Assembly: GCF_014839805.1 (NCBI RefSeq)
Contig: NC_051134.1
Coordinates: 13,795,170 to 13,859,169, forward strand
DNA length: 64,000 nucleotides
Source: Manduca sexta
Taxonomy: Eukaryota > Arthropoda > Insecta > Lepidoptera > Sphingidae
Direction of reading: 5' to 3'
The translations under genes and the position numbers were made by a program. The notes below the pieces were generated by a model that searched no databases, had not been told where the DNA came from, and saw nothing but the letters and a program-made list of their open reading frames with translations. Within the stretch, counting starts at the first letter, position 1. The number at the start of each line of letters is the position of its first letter. Shown here one piece after another: positions 51,524 to 64,000 of this stretch.

Positions 51524-54500
51524 TTTTGCTTTTTCACCAAGCGACTGTATAATATTATGTGACGCGCGTCAACTGCGCAAATGTTATCGTACGAAATCAT
51601 CTTATTCAATTTTAAAACACGAAGAGCGAACTAAAATCCTTGCGCACAAGCTACGTGAGTTGTAAACACTAAAATGCAACAGTTTCATTGAGTAGTAACA
51701 GCGCGGTTAGCGCATACGCTAGGCTTGTATAATATATACATTACATAATATATGTCCTATCATGCTTAGTGATGCAAATGTGATCCCCACGTGATTATTT
51801 AATTTGATAAGTTTTAAGTGATCTGTCGTAAAACCTTTTGAGTGAGATAAACATTAAATAAGATGTTTATAGTGGCGTAAACTTAATGAAGTTTCAATTT
51901 GTTATGTTATTTAGTCCTAAAAAAAAACGTATCGAAATAAACATACTATAATTACTTTTATAATGCAGTTATAATATAACTGTTATACTATTAATAAGTT
52001 GTCTAGTTAGCACGGATTTTGCATTAAAATATAAGCTAATATTTTCATTACAAAAAAAAATATTCAGGCCAGTTTAATGACAAAGTTATCTAACCACACT
52101 TGGCGTTTCTAACCGGTTTCAAATTGTGATATAACTACTACATGAGTCCAAATCTCAGAAGTGACAAAACATTTCTTTAGATACCGTTACCGAAAATTAC
52201 TTGCTGAATTAATATGAACAAATACTTATAACACAAAAATCCTAAAACATTTTATTCCCCAGTAATCGCACTTTGCCAATAATATACCTATTAAACCAAT
52301 TTCTTCAATGAATGTTGACTACTTACAATACATTATTTTTTTGTGTATTACGAAAAATTTTAAATAAATATTTATAAGAAATACCTAACATAATTTTTTA
52401 CAATACTTTTTTATAAAATTTTAATTATCTTTGAAATATACAGCCTACGAAGTATTATTCATTAACTTTGAATTTTCCGCTCACTTATCCATGTAACATA
52501 CTTAGATATAACATCGTCAACAAAATATACTTAACACATTTAATTGCAAAAAAAAATCAAAAAAAAATATTCCTTACCTTTAAAAATCTGCTTTAGGATG
52601 TTAACACCGGTTTTAGATTGCAAGCAGTCTTATTTTATATTACGTCTGATTGGTCAAAACATTATAGCACTATCTTAAATATTTTATGATCAATTATACT
52701 ACAATGTTAGGATAAGTACAGTATAATTTTTACTATCGAATTATACAAATGATGGCATAATTATGTCAGGTGATCGAAAGAATGATATATAATTTTACGT
52801 TTTATGTTCTTTGATCAGACAAGTGTATGTGACGATAGACATGTTACTTTGCTAAATAACCTAACAACGTCAGATTTAGTATCTTGCAGCGCTTGAAGCG
52901 CTCTATACCATAAGATTTTGTTAATATAAAAGCATTCACTAGAGTTACTACGATGTTTATCAACATATTTAGTACATTTTTGTTACAAGGTTTTGAAATA
53001 AAATAATAACCTATCATCTAATTAATTATGATATCATAATTGTCTTTGATTCGGTTACTGCTTCTAAGTAGTTTTTCTCGTCCAATAGACGGCATACTTT
53101 CTTAAATGAAGTTGCAAAACTAAAGATTATCGAACATAGAGTTTTTAACGTTGTTTTAATTTTCGATTCAGTTGGCTTTACAAAAAATCGGCTTGGAATA
53201 AAATATTTAATCTGCCTAATATAACATTCATGAAAAACACGTATTGTACAACGGCTACAGACAACCAAAACTATATTTCTGCTGTATGTTTATCCTTTAG
53301 ATTTTCACTATCCGCTATTTTCAGTAAATGATCCCAATGTTCAACCTAATTCCTAAAATAAACCAATCAAATACACAAGTAATCATGTCAAAAAAACTTT
53401 GTTTTCATTGGTCCTTTTTTAGCAGTTTTACTGGGTAAACTGTAATCTATACATCAATAGTCTTGTACGTTATTTGAAGTTTGTAACATAAAATTTGTTT
53501 AATCATAATAATAATAATATAAATATAGTACTTTAACCTTCTAAAACGTAAAGGTTTGACTAAAATCATCTATTATACAATAATCAATGAACTCATAGCT
53601 ATAAAATAGTTATTAAAGAAAATATTAGCCATATCTGACACTGGAGCCGACGAGACTATTCGTACCTGAAGCGTGTGGACCTCTTACTTTATTTTTAATA
53701 TAACAGTTTATGGGCACATAGGCAGTAGTAAATGTACATAAAAAACGCGTGTAGCGATTTAGCGCTTCATAAGCAAAGATTTCGCATGCATGCACTTTAT
53801 TTGTGTCATTGCAATAACTCCTTGCTGATTAAAGCCTTTGGGCTTATTGCACTCAATATAATCTAATTTTGAATACCTCTGGAAGAGAGTGTAGTATCAT
53901 GTCGTATTTTGTAAATTAAGATATTTTTTTTATAATCTGACTCGAAGGACCGAAAGACTAGTAATCTTCATAAAATTTAGTTCGTGTAAATTTGCACTAA
54001 TTAATTGGAGCAACAGTAAGTCAGCCGTTGCGAGTAATATTTCGCACGTTTTAACATTTATTAACTTTGTAACACTTATACCTATCTACAACATTAATAA
54101 ACATTTTTTCAATAAAATCACAGCCTTTTTAAATGTATAATAGGTTATAAATAAGTCATATTCATACTTCTAACGTGTACTTTTTAATCAACAATGTTTT
54201 TGCATACTTTAAATTATATGCAGACATATGGTCACTTCATTTTTACACTAACTTTACTAACAGCAACTTTATGAATTATGCACACGTCAAAGTATATTCG
54301 GTACTGTATTTTGCATATTCATTATGTTTCATATTACCTACTTACCTATCCACACACAAAATATTTATATATACGTCATTTATAATATGATTTGGCTATC
54401 GAACAAAATTATTTAAATACCTCATTGTAAAAATAACAAGGTAGGTAGGTACCTATAGATAAAAGATGCCTTTATTTCAAATTGGTCAATTTCAATAGGA

Positions 54501-55752
54501 AGTAATCACTAACCGTCAGATATTTTCTTCTTTTCAATACCTCAATATGGCTAAGTCCATATTCTTAGAATGTAAATAAAATAAAACAAACTATTTAAGA
54601 CAAAAGTTTATTAAATTAAACACTCATATTATATTCATTTATCTACTACAAAAAATAATGACAAAAAAATTTTTTTTTGTTTTTTACCAAAAATAAACTA
54701 TTGTAAATTTAACAAAAGATGTTTTATTTCCTAATATTTTACAAAATCATCTAGAAGTAGTTTTAGTGTCATAGAGAAACATTAAAGTTGTACTACTTCA
54801 ATAAAAAAGTGAATTACTTTAAGAAGCTTGGCCCCTTTGTTCTTCACAAACATAAAGTATAATTAATTTTAATAATATACTTTAATTTAAACCACCTCTT
54901 ATATTTTTACTACATAAATAAATAAATAATCACTTGCTCGCTTATAATTTATTATAAAATAGAAATTGTGCACCTACAACCTCTGAAAAATACTATGAAA
55001 ATATAAATAAATAAACTGATTAAATTACATATTTAATTATAATTTATAAATAAATATAAACGATGCATATTTATTAAGTACAGATAATCAGATCTTTGTC
55101 GCAAATTATCATAAAAGTATCTTTTGTTTTAAGAAATTAATGTGAAATTATAAAATAGATACATTTTTCTAAAACATAGAATATACACAATATACATCCT
55201 ATGCTTTCAATAAATAAGTTTTTATGACTACTACTTATAAGGTAAGCATAATGTAATTAAATGAAACAACCGTAATACTATTAATACTTTCGAAGTTACA
55301 CGTTATTGCCTCATCATCATATTGTATAAAATAAATTGCTTATATATACAACAATAACAAAAAGCTGATATCAAATTTTCATTCTATACATTATAATCTA
55401 TTTACGCATTTACGCGTAATACAAACAATATCAATTATGTTGATACTGTGAAATATGTTAAACTATTTTGTGACCTTATATTTATACGCACTAGCCATTT
55501 GCATTTTGAAAATACAAAAACTTCTCAACACTACAAAATAACTGACATAATGGGTATTTAAAACAAAAGTATAAAATCCGACCAAAATATAATAGAATTA
55601 TATTTTTGGTCCGATGATACCGGCTGGTATTACTCAATTCTTTTTAAAAACATTTTACAAAACGTTTTTAAAAGTACCTTTTATCACAACTATTTAAAAA
55701 GTATAGAAAAAGAGGTAGAGTGTTAAATACCTAATATTTCTGTTAAAAACAT

Positions 55753-55860
55753 TTTAAGCACATTCGTTTAAATACAGATAACATTATCTAGCAACGAATG
55801 TGCTTAAACATAGTACAACATACATATGTTGCATGACAAGTATATTGTACTATGTTTAAG
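55753..55860. repeat. Two overlapping perfect stem-loops
   Basis: Hairpin 1: 16-bp arms 55753-55768 (TTTAAGCACATTCGTT) and 55793-55808, with an inner AGATAA/TTATCT pair in the loop. Hairpin 2: 16-bp arms 55803-55818 (CTTAAACATAGTACAA) and 55845-55860 around a 26-base loop. They share six bases, so they are mutually exclusive when full length. They lie about 170 bases past the stop codon of SLC5 copy A in its transcription direction, and might be in its 3' UTR. Confidence 0.6.
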
Positions 55861-56032
55861 GAATGTATCGCAAGACTAAGATATGAGACATTTGTAAAAT
55901 ACATCGGTCAACAACAAGTAAAACATTTAGTATTGTCAATTTTTACCTCGAGATACATGTAATTCTACTTATAAATAATAGTTTTTATAAAACTGTTACA
56001 TATGAACACATACATAAAATTAAGCAGCACCT

Positions 56033-59000
56033 TTAATGAAGTTCTTCCTCGTCGTTTTTCTTCAATAGCTCACACTGAAAATACAACATTTGGATGAAAC
56101 GTTACATACTGTGTTGATCCTTTAAAGTTTATTATATTTGTGGACAATTGTCTTTTTTTTACAAACCACTGGTTTTAGTATTCTTTAAATAATATATAAT
56201 CTAAAGCTACTCATATGTGACCTAACTCAAATGGTAGATATTAATTCTATACATTTATTATTTCTTTCCCTGAATATGATATACTGTAGACTAGCATACT
56301 ACAAGCTTGTCATGCAAAAACATGTATTTTTACCTGCACGTCTGCTTTATCTCTATACTTAGCTCTCAGCCTTTTGGCTAAAGGCGGAGTGAAGAGAGCA
56401 GGGTCGAGATGCGATTTCATAGCTCGCTCCCACGGGTGTTGCTGCCGCCATAACAACGATATTATGGACCCCACAGCTAGCACCCAGACGAAGCCGATCT
56501 TAAATTGAATGTATATTCTTTAACCAAAACTTTTAGAATATGATGACAATGTAATAATAAGGCCAGTCCTATTTATTTTTAATATTTTATTTGTTCTGTT
56601 TATTAGTCTTGTGGCCCATTGTGTACGGAAAGGCTCTGTACTGTATAAATAAATTTATTTTGAAGTAAGTATTTTAAAGATTAATTACAGTTACTAGTTT
56701 TCATGGACGCCCTTAAATACCTACTATCAAATCAGTAGGTTATGAGAACTCTATTAAATTCTCGATTTGTGATTTTAGAGAGATACAAATAAAGAAAGTT
56801 TTAGCAACGAAACTTCATCAAGGTGTAAACATAATATTATAATAATTTAAGAAATAAATCTAAAGCCAAACATTTACATGGAAAATGATGACCTTACTAA
56901 AATAAGTGTTTTTACTTACCGGGCTAGTCCACAAGTACGATATTCTGTATGGATAGAAGTAGTCAACAGTTTTTAATGCTGCCGGCACTGGGGCAGTGAC
57001 ATTAAATGGACAAGCTTCCAAGCTCAGAGGTAACTTGACAGGAGGTGGACGAGGCCCACCAAAGCTGATCCACAAAGTCAACGCCATTCCACTCAAAAGA
57101 GCAATGGAAGTACCCTAAAATTAAATATTAAAATTATTTTACTGTAATAAAATTAAATCTACACTAATATATTAAAGCTGAAGAGTTTGTTTGTTTAAAC
57201 GCACTAATCTCATAAACTACTAAACCCATTTTGAAAATATTTTCACTAACACTAAGAAATACTGTAGCTAGAATATTACTAAGAAATACTGTAGCTTACA
57301 TTACTGCTGAGTGCTTTTAATCCGAGAAAATATTTAGCCCCGAAAAACTTTTTAACGCGGGCTTTTTTAAAACGCTAGTATTATACAAATGAACATATCT
57401 TTATCATACCCGTATGACATGTACCCAAGCAGAAGATGTTTTTTTTTTAATAAATAGAAATATTTGGATATAACATGGGGGAAAAAAATAATAAGAAATA
57501 AAGAAAGATTTACTGTTGAAACAATAAAAGTATAAACATTTTAAAATAAAATTGTAACATAAATATTATTAAGCAATCGTGCTAAATCGCGCTAAACTTA
57601 TAAATTTCTAAGTTATTATAAAATTATTTAATGAATAAATTACTTACCCTTTCATTGGCGAAAGTCGTAAACATTCCAAGTGTGAACACCCCGAATAGTG
57701 GGCCTCCGACTGCACCGAATATCGTCAAAGCGGCTTGAAGCACTCCTCCCAAATATTCAGCCATAAAGGCGAGAGCCAGAAATATTAAACCATAGGCGCA
57801 AGCGGCTAGCTTCGTCAACCATGGTATATACGAGGAGGGTATGGCACACCATCTTAAATTAGACAAACAATGAATTAGTTCTTGCTGTAGCAGTTTTAAG
57901 GCAGAAAATTTTGCAAATTTCTAAATGATTAAAATAAAAGGTAAAGAGAATTATACACTAGAGCTTGAAGACAAAAACAAGACGTGAATTCTCGTTTAAT
58001 CGACGCGGCAGAGATTGGCGAGCTTCGTCATTGACGTCATCCCAAAATAAAGAGAAAAAATTATTAAAACTTAAATGTTACTATCAGTCTACTCTATTTA
58101 GTCTAGTTGCAATAAAATAAAAATCGTTACCGTGTTTCATTGTTCATAAACATGAATTATCTTTAGTACCTGGCCATTATCTCGGAAGTGTTGATGTACT
58201 ACAAAAATATAATTAAAACGTTTTACCAACATTACAGAGCAAATTACTTGCCACGTATTTTTTATTCCATTATTACATAAAACTAAAAGACCTATATTTT
58301 ATCTACACAAATATTTGAAGTCACAACTCACCTCCTGAGGTAGTCAATAAGCGTGACGGCGGCTAACGCGTTGCAAGAAGCCGATACAGTGGACAACGAA
58401 GCACTGAAAATTCCAGCTACAAATAACCCTGGAAGCCCCGGCGCCGACCTCATAGCACTTACCACGTAATAGGGCATTAATTGATCCATCTGAAAATCAT
58501 TTTCCATTTAAATTTTGATGATTTAATGCTCAGTATCGGCCCGGAGCCTGGAATTAGGGCCAGATGGCTCGCTCCCTACTACGTCATAAAATGAAATATA
58601 GATTGCAAAAAGAGGATACACTAACTGCCCCACTGCCTAGCTCTTTGGGGATTAAAAGTATGATAGGATTAGAAAAAAAGAGAATTTGACAACTATAAAT
58701 GGTTCTAGAATGCGTTACCGTAATTGTATTTGGTTTTGCTTAACATGTTCCGTTATTTGTCCGCATTTTACCACTACATGACATCTACGTAATTTCCAGT
58801 TGTGATGAACATGACATTTATTCTTTAGTTCGAGTCTAAAATTATTCAGACAAAATCGCACATAAAAAAGTACATCTGGTGCTTATCGTAGGAGAAATAT
58901 TCGATGTTAATACTACACCGACAAACATATTAAGCTAACAAAGTAATTTTTCTATACCTTTCATGCCAAAAATGTGCCTAGCTGATCGGTGCTAATTTGA

Positions 59001-61017
59001 TTCGCTTGTAATAGATGAATATTGGATCTATTATAGAGCTAAGAATGATCGAATATCGTAGAGTAAGAAAAAATAAGTCGATTCCTCCAAGATTTTTCGT
59101 AATTGTGTCCTTAATTCTATAAGCTAACAACTTACCGATGTAATTCCACGGTATGTGAGCGGATCGCAGTCCTTGAAAGCGGCGTATATCCCGATGCCAC
59201 TGATGCACGTGATAATACTGAGCACAGAGAGTACGGGCAAACTCCACCACAGACATTGTCGGGAACGGTCCTATGTGCTCACTGTTAGCAATCGTTGTAC
59301 CTAATAAAAGAGATTACAGTTACAAACAAAATTACAGAAATCTCTATGTTTATCAAAATTGTATTGCTGTATTTTTTATATATCAACTAAAAATTATAAA
59401 TTAAACTTAAATTTAGCCATTGTATAAAAAAATATGTTTATACATTGGCGAAATTTAAGCTCGATAGATATTATAGACCTGACTTAAATACAATGGCGGA
59501 GCTATTGAATATTCAATTTCCTATCTTAACCCGACGTATCTAGTTCGCCATGTGAAAAGGATTTGGGCACACGTCAGCCCACACGCTTTTCTAAGCCATA
59601 TCAGTTGGTTTTTACTATCATCATTTTGATTTGTTACTTGCAAATACTAATAAACTGGTTTCTTTATGTTAGTAATGTAGAAATAAATCGTTTCTTTATT
59701 TATCTAGTTACACTATAAATTAAACTATTGTCATAGCAGAAAACACCATACAAATAACAAAATTTAAAATAATTAAAACAATGATAACTTATAATGATTA
59801 TTTAACAGCCGAACTACAATACTTATTGCATTCAATAAAATGATGAATTGTATGGTAACAATTTATATTATTACCTGCGTATGATTTACGGCGTTTAAAG
59901 ATAGGTAGGTTATTAAACCGCCAAACATAAGGGACCACCAAGTGTTCCGTTCTGTTGGATCAATACTGAAACTGTTAGAATATTGAGTTTAATATTAGGA
60001 TTAAAACCAAGAACACTCAAGCTATTAGAATATTACACTTTTAGAAGACTTTGAGTGTAACTCTCAATAATCTACAAAAATTCACACAGAGTCACAATGT
60101 TCAACTATTATTTCTAGATATAGGAAAAGCTAGGTTGTAAAACAATTACTTACTTAAACATATCCAATCGTCCGCCTTCGGCAGCAAGCACAAATATTTG
60201 ACCGAAACCTCCAACTTGCATCGCGCTAAATACAACAACACTAAACACAGCAACAAACATAAGTAAAGATTGAAGGAGATCTGTAAATAATACTGCTTTC
60301 ATTCCACCCAGAGTGGAATAGAATGTACAAACTAATCCAACAACTAGAATAGAAATGAATCGGTCCAGTCCAGTCACTGATTCTAGGACAATTGCTGGTG
60401 CATACAACACTATTCCATTGTATAATACCATCTGGAAAGTATAAGTCAGTGAGGCCAACATTCGGATTTGCGGCCCAAACCGAAGTTCCAAGTACTCAAA
60501 TGTACTCGTCTTTTGTAGTCCGAAGAACACTGGCAGGTATAATCGGCTGATGATCGGTGTAGCGATGCCGTAAGAAATGTTTATGACGACGAATTGCATT
60601 CCGTAGTAATAATTTTCCGCTGATACTCCCAAGAGCGTGATGGCCGACATGAATGAAGCCATCAAAGACACTGCCACGGGTAAGATCGACATGTTTCGGT
60701 TAGCCATGAGGTATTCCTGAAAGAAAATTGTTTTAGGTGCGAAGTCTCTTTTTTTTTTATTATAATACAGTTTCACAATAAATGTTATATTAAAAATTAC
60801 CAAATTGTACGGAATTAAAAAAAAACTATTTATTAAAATAATCATGTCCAATAATAGTTATTTTACTCACACAATTAATTTAAAATAATAAATAGTGTAC
60901 CTCATTTGTTTTCTGTTTGCCTCCACTGAATCGGAAGTAGAGTCCAATGGCTATGGAAGCTATCATTGTAGCCGCCATTATGAGGTAGTCCCATGCGCCA
61001 AACACAAACTGCTGCAT
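56033..61017 (-). CDS. SLC5-family sodium/solute cotransporter, copy A (nine exons, in-frame TAG in exon 4)
   Basis: Exons (minus): 60901-61017, 60154-60716, 59875-59965, 59136-59300, 58332-58489, 57648-57852, 56920-57114, 56334-56498, 56033-56074. All splice sites are GT/AG and phases agree, giving 567 codons including the stop, close to the ~600 residues of SLC5A8/SLC5A12 (monocarboxylate) and SLC5A6 (multivitamin) carriers. Hallmarks: N-terminal membrane segment [42 protein letters not shown] in exon 2, [11 protein letters not shown] in exon 3, and the Na+-site helix [20 protein letters not shown] in exon 5. Exon 7 has a loop with an NVT glycosylation site. The expected role is Na+-coupled uptake at the plasma membrane; the substrate cannot be told. 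Codon 267 is TAG (59271-59273), so this copy may be a recent pseudogene, may bypass the stop by splicing, or may contain a sequencing error. Confidence 0.82.
57158..57378 (+). mobile_element. Short Helitron in intron 6 of SLC5 copy A
   Basis: A 221-bp element. TC at 57158 follows an A; the start TCTACACTAATATATTAAAG and AAGAGTTTGTTTG match the usual lepidopteran Helitron head. It ends CTAG (57375-57378) before T, preceded by AACGCGGGC. No coding capacity. It lies antisense to the host gene. A 19-bp unit, ACTAAGAAATACTGTAGCT, occurs twice inside (57251-57269 and 57278-57296). Confidence 0.75.
58529..58605 (+). mobile_element. SINE fragment in intron 4 of SLC5 copy A
   Basis: AGTATCGGCCCGGAGCCTGG and GGCTCGCTCCCTACTACGTC match the body of the 61921-62187 SINE read on its own sense strand. 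No tRNA-like boxes remain. Confidence 0.5.
59271..59273 (-). other. In-frame premature stop (TAG) in exon 4 of SLC5 copy A
   Basis: Exon 4 reads VQRLLTVST, then TAG, then [18 protein letters not shown] in the same frame. Similarity to the family continues without a shift, so this is a single nonsense codon and not a wrong exon end. A one-base change from TTG (Leu) or CAG (Gln) would explain it. The AG of this TAG could itself act as a splice acceptor (CACATAG then GAC) and would keep the frame while removing ten codons. Confidence 0.8.
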
Positions 61018-61920
61018 TTTGTACCTGCATTATTATGATCAAAGGGATATGTATAACACCACAAATTTTGGAAGGAATAATAAGTAGATTTTTAAATTAT
61101 AATTTTCCTTCTAAAAGTTGCAGTACTAGCAAATACTGTCTTTATACAGTACGATGTTTGGCGGCAACAAATTATCAGCATATGTACGATGTCTTACAGT
61201 CTCGAACTAAATTATTTTCAAAATATGTACATTCGTTGATATACGTAAATGTTTTGGTTACAATTTATCCTGAATAAAAGATTTATTAGACTCATACATT
61301 TTTATTCACCTGATATTTCTTTCATTAATAAGTTACTAGTTAATCATATAAGTTATTTGGTATAACTTAACCATAAGTTGCGTTTTGGTGAAACGTAGGT
61401 GGAAGAAAAATTAAAAAATCTTAATGTTCTTATATTTAACAATCCCTAATTAAGCTGCTCGGCTACATATTGTAATAAATAAAACTGTTTATTTTTTTAT
61501 TTCTGTTTTTTAATCCCATAATAGCCAGTACCTTCATCCTATATCCTTCCACAACAAAATACTTATACCATATAAACGGAAAAACAGAAATGCTAAGTGG
61601 AATAGAGTTATGGCTAAAAAAATATCAATAACGTATAAATTAGTGCACTCGTTATACATTTTATTTCGATACCTACCTAAAGTAATTTATTTGTTATTAG
61701 ATCACATTACAGAACCGGTCAAAGTCCATATGTTTACCTGCGTAACACTTTTACTGGAATAAAAACGTAGACCAGATTACTTCTAAAGACTTCACCTTCT
61801 AAAGAATGTCCCATCAAAACCATTTTTGTTTCAGCCGTAGCAATTACCAAAAGGGGGGAAAAATAGATAGGTATGATTTTTTTGTGTTGTTAAAAATCCA
61901 AAAAGCAGCCACATAAGACG

Positions 61921-62187
61921 CACATTGATCACACACATCATCACGCATTTATCCCCGAAGGGGTATGCAGAGGTGCAACCAAGGCACCCACTTTTCGCCG
62001 AGTGTGTTCCGTCCCAGGATGTGATAGGGGGCGAGCCTATCGCCATATCGGGCACAAATTCCAGACTCCGGGCTAATATTGAGCAGAAAAACCCAAATAT
62101 CACTTTGCCCGACCCGGGATTCGAACCCAGGACCTCAGAGCGCTGCCGTACCGCGCATGCAGTACAACTACGCCACCGAGGCAGTCC
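61921..62187 (-). mobile_element. tRNA-derived SINE, near complete
   Basis: On the minus strand the head has an A-box-like TGGCGTAGTTG (62165-62175) and a B box GGTTCGAATCC (62117-62127), followed by the body and a GATGATGTGTGTG tail. Five other pieces of the same family lie in this window (37017, 37521, 46055, 58529 and the tail here). The 126-codon open frame across it has no protein similarity that I recognise and is not a gene. RNA polymerase III promoter boxes are intact, so this is one of the younger copies. Confidence 0.7.
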
Positions 62188-62189
62188 TC

Positions 62190-64000
62190 CAATGCATAAC
62201 AGGCCAAACATAAAGTCGTAAAAACAATAACTGTCTGTTGGCAGATATGCGATGTGTTAATTTATTGGGTTATGGCTTAAACATAAAAGTAATAAAATAA
62301 AAAAATATACAAAATTAAAAACTTATCACGTATAGTTTTTATATTTCATATTACTCATTTATAAAGCAATAACTATAGTAAAAGTATTAAGAAAGAAATG
62401 AGGAACACACAATAAGGTGAAGTGACACCTGAAAAACAATTGTCCCGAAAAAAAGCAATGATCAAACGTTTTAAATAGCCTTATTAAGTGGTTTATCATT
62501 TATTAGACCATTATAATATTTTACATCTATTCTTTAAAGTTCAATAATGATCTATTTAATAGAATATTATATGTGATACTATAGATCGAATACTATGTAA
62601 TAATGAGCACAAATTATAAATTTGATAGAAGTTATTGTGGTAAAAGAATTTATACTACCCAAAGCGGAAATGGCTAGATTTTATTTAAATCTCCTTCATA
62701 TTATATGCCGCAATAAATCAGTTTTATATGGTCGAAAACTTTTATCTAATCAGATAAGTTTAAGCAGAAACCTTGAAACACGAGCACAATTTTATAAAAA
62801 GAAGCAAAATACTTTTTAGCCAAATACAGCCGCACGATGACTCCGAGATGCCACTTTCATTTAATAGGTATAATAGGTATATATCCCCCCAAGCACCTAA
62901 TTATAACGCAAAAAAAATATGTTAAAAAATATAATAATGTATAACTTTACTATATTTAATTATTTTTAATTTGAAATTATGAAGTTACCTTGTTTGTATT
63001 TTTTTATTTAATTGCATACCTACATACACTTTTTTGCGACTTTTAAATCTGCCGCTATAACCGGCCGGCATTTTGTACCATCTATTCAATGTTGCAAGTT
63101 CAATGAAAAAAAAACTTCCCACGAAATATAATACAATGAACTATATTTTTTCTCATGTAACGGTAGAATAGCACAAATTAAATACTCACGGTAATATTTA
63201 TGAAATTACACGAAAATAAAACATTGAACTTTATGAATTCTTCTATGCCCACACTATTTTATATAATTTCGTAATAACATTGTAAGTCGTCTAATATTAT
63301 TAAACCAACACGTGAAATATTATGCACCCGCTCGCGCAACTGCTTAACCTTGGTAACCCTAAATAAATTATTTGACTCTTAAGGCGATACCTCAAGGTCC
63401 ATTTTCATACATTTTGTTTCGGCTTTAATCTGGGTAACTAAACAAGTATTGGCAAGTAAAGAATTTAAATTCACGTCTAGTTAGTGATTAGTTCTCGCAG
63501 TTGAAAGAAAAACGTAAAAATAATTAATAATCATGGATATTTCTGCCTTTAAAATTTCGTCATATTAAATTTAATATGACGAAATTTTAAACTTGTATCC
63601 CATGGACAAAAATAAACTAAAAAAAAAAATTTGCCTCAACGAAATTCACAGTACTGAAGTAGAGCAAAAAAACACAACATATTTCAACGTGCGCTTCTGG
63701 TTAGGAACACAAACAAAATGGATGAATGTGTTTCGCCAGCCGCATGAAAAAGGTACAACGGTTGATGTTTTCTGATCGAGGCAGACAATATGTGGCGGTA
63801 GAGGTTATGTTGCTCTGCTAAATAAACTGGCGACCGTAACATCGTACGATGTCGTGCCCAAACGGAGTTCAAGCGCTTCTATCGCTTGATGTTGCCGAGT
63901 TCACTATACTTGTCGTACCTAGTACTGTATTTAAATTCATGAAATATTTATTATACTTCATTATAATTTCGCATAATTAAACCATAATATAATTATAAAA
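62190..64000. other. Non-coding right end
   Basis: AT-rich, with the 44-nt palindrome at 63548-63591. The last 300 bases are more balanced in composition (for example GATGTCGTGCCCAAACGGAG), with overlapping short open frames on both strands and no recognisable product. It may be the edge of another locus. Confidence 0.4.
63548..63591. repeat. Perfect 44-nt palindrome
   Basis: The sequence reads identically on both strands with no spacer; its half is TTTAAAATTTCGTCATATTAAA. Centre at 63569/63570. No terminator or known binding site explains it. Confidence 0.9.

Larger units (their letters stand above)
50676..56032. other. Spacer between the two SLC5 copies
   Basis: Very AT-rich. No additional SLC5 exons, so copies A and B are separate units and not one gene with alternative 5' exons. 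Includes the inverted repeat at 51483 and the stem-loops at 55753-55860. Confidence 0.5.

Noticed and set aside
62110..62185. tRNA gene (A and B boxes present)
   Set aside because: The boxes belong to a SINE head; no complete cloverleaf with acceptor stem and anticodon arm can be drawn.
61831..62211. 126-codon open frame on the minus strand
   Set aside because: It coincides with a tRNA-derived SINE and has no protein motif.
1..64000. CRISPR array, prophage, bacterial operon or symbiont insert
   Set aside because: No regularly spaced repeats and no run of bacterial-type genes; the recognisable genes have spliceosomal introns.

Overview
This is an AT-rich nuclear segment from an insect, almost certainly a moth or butterfly. 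Three things point there: Helitron copies with 5' TC...TCTATAC and 3' CTAG termini, tRNA-derived SINEs of types known from Lepidoptera, and intron-containing genes with canonical GT/AG splice sites. A 500-base run of N at 48827-49326 marks a scaffold gap. The species cannot be named from the sequence alone.

Layout. Positions 1-28.4 kb are a gene desert. I find no convincing coding exon, only dispersed repeats, a few very GC-rich islets (5.6, 17.5, 18.05-18.25 and 22.7-22.9 kb), paired CRE-like sites, and a few places that look like untranslated first exons followed by a splice donor. A four-exon trypsin-type serine protease gene lies on the minus strand at 28.4-30.65 kb. Just upstream of it, 30.9-33.1 kb holds a nested transposon: a DD37D (maT) mariner with a frameshifted transposase sits four bases into a Helitron, which itself lies beside a second copy of the Helitron 5' end. 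Positions 33.1-48.8 kb are again non-coding, with SINE fragments, an AT microsatellite and a minus-strand Helitron.

The right part, 49.7-61.0 kb, carries two tandem paralogues of an SLC5-family sodium/solute cotransporter, both on the minus strand. Copy A (56.03-61.02 kb) can be assembled into nine exons with consistent phases, 567 codons including the stop. It has an in-frame TAG in exon 4. Copy B (49.74-50.68 kb) retains only exons 1-3, carries two frameshifting deletions in exon 2, and runs out before the gap. A 133-bp block is about 97% identical between the copies while its flanks are about 75% identical, which suggests gene conversion. The rest, to 64 kb, is repeats and AT-rich spacer, with one perfect 44-nt palindrome.

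Functionally the protease looks like a secreted digestive enzyme and the cotransporters like plasma-membrane Na+-coupled carriers. Nothing shows that they work together. I found no CRISPR array, tRNA, rRNA, phage or operon-like system. The points most worth a second look are the decay and conversion of the SLC5 pair and the precise nested transposon insertion; neither is a new molecular system.
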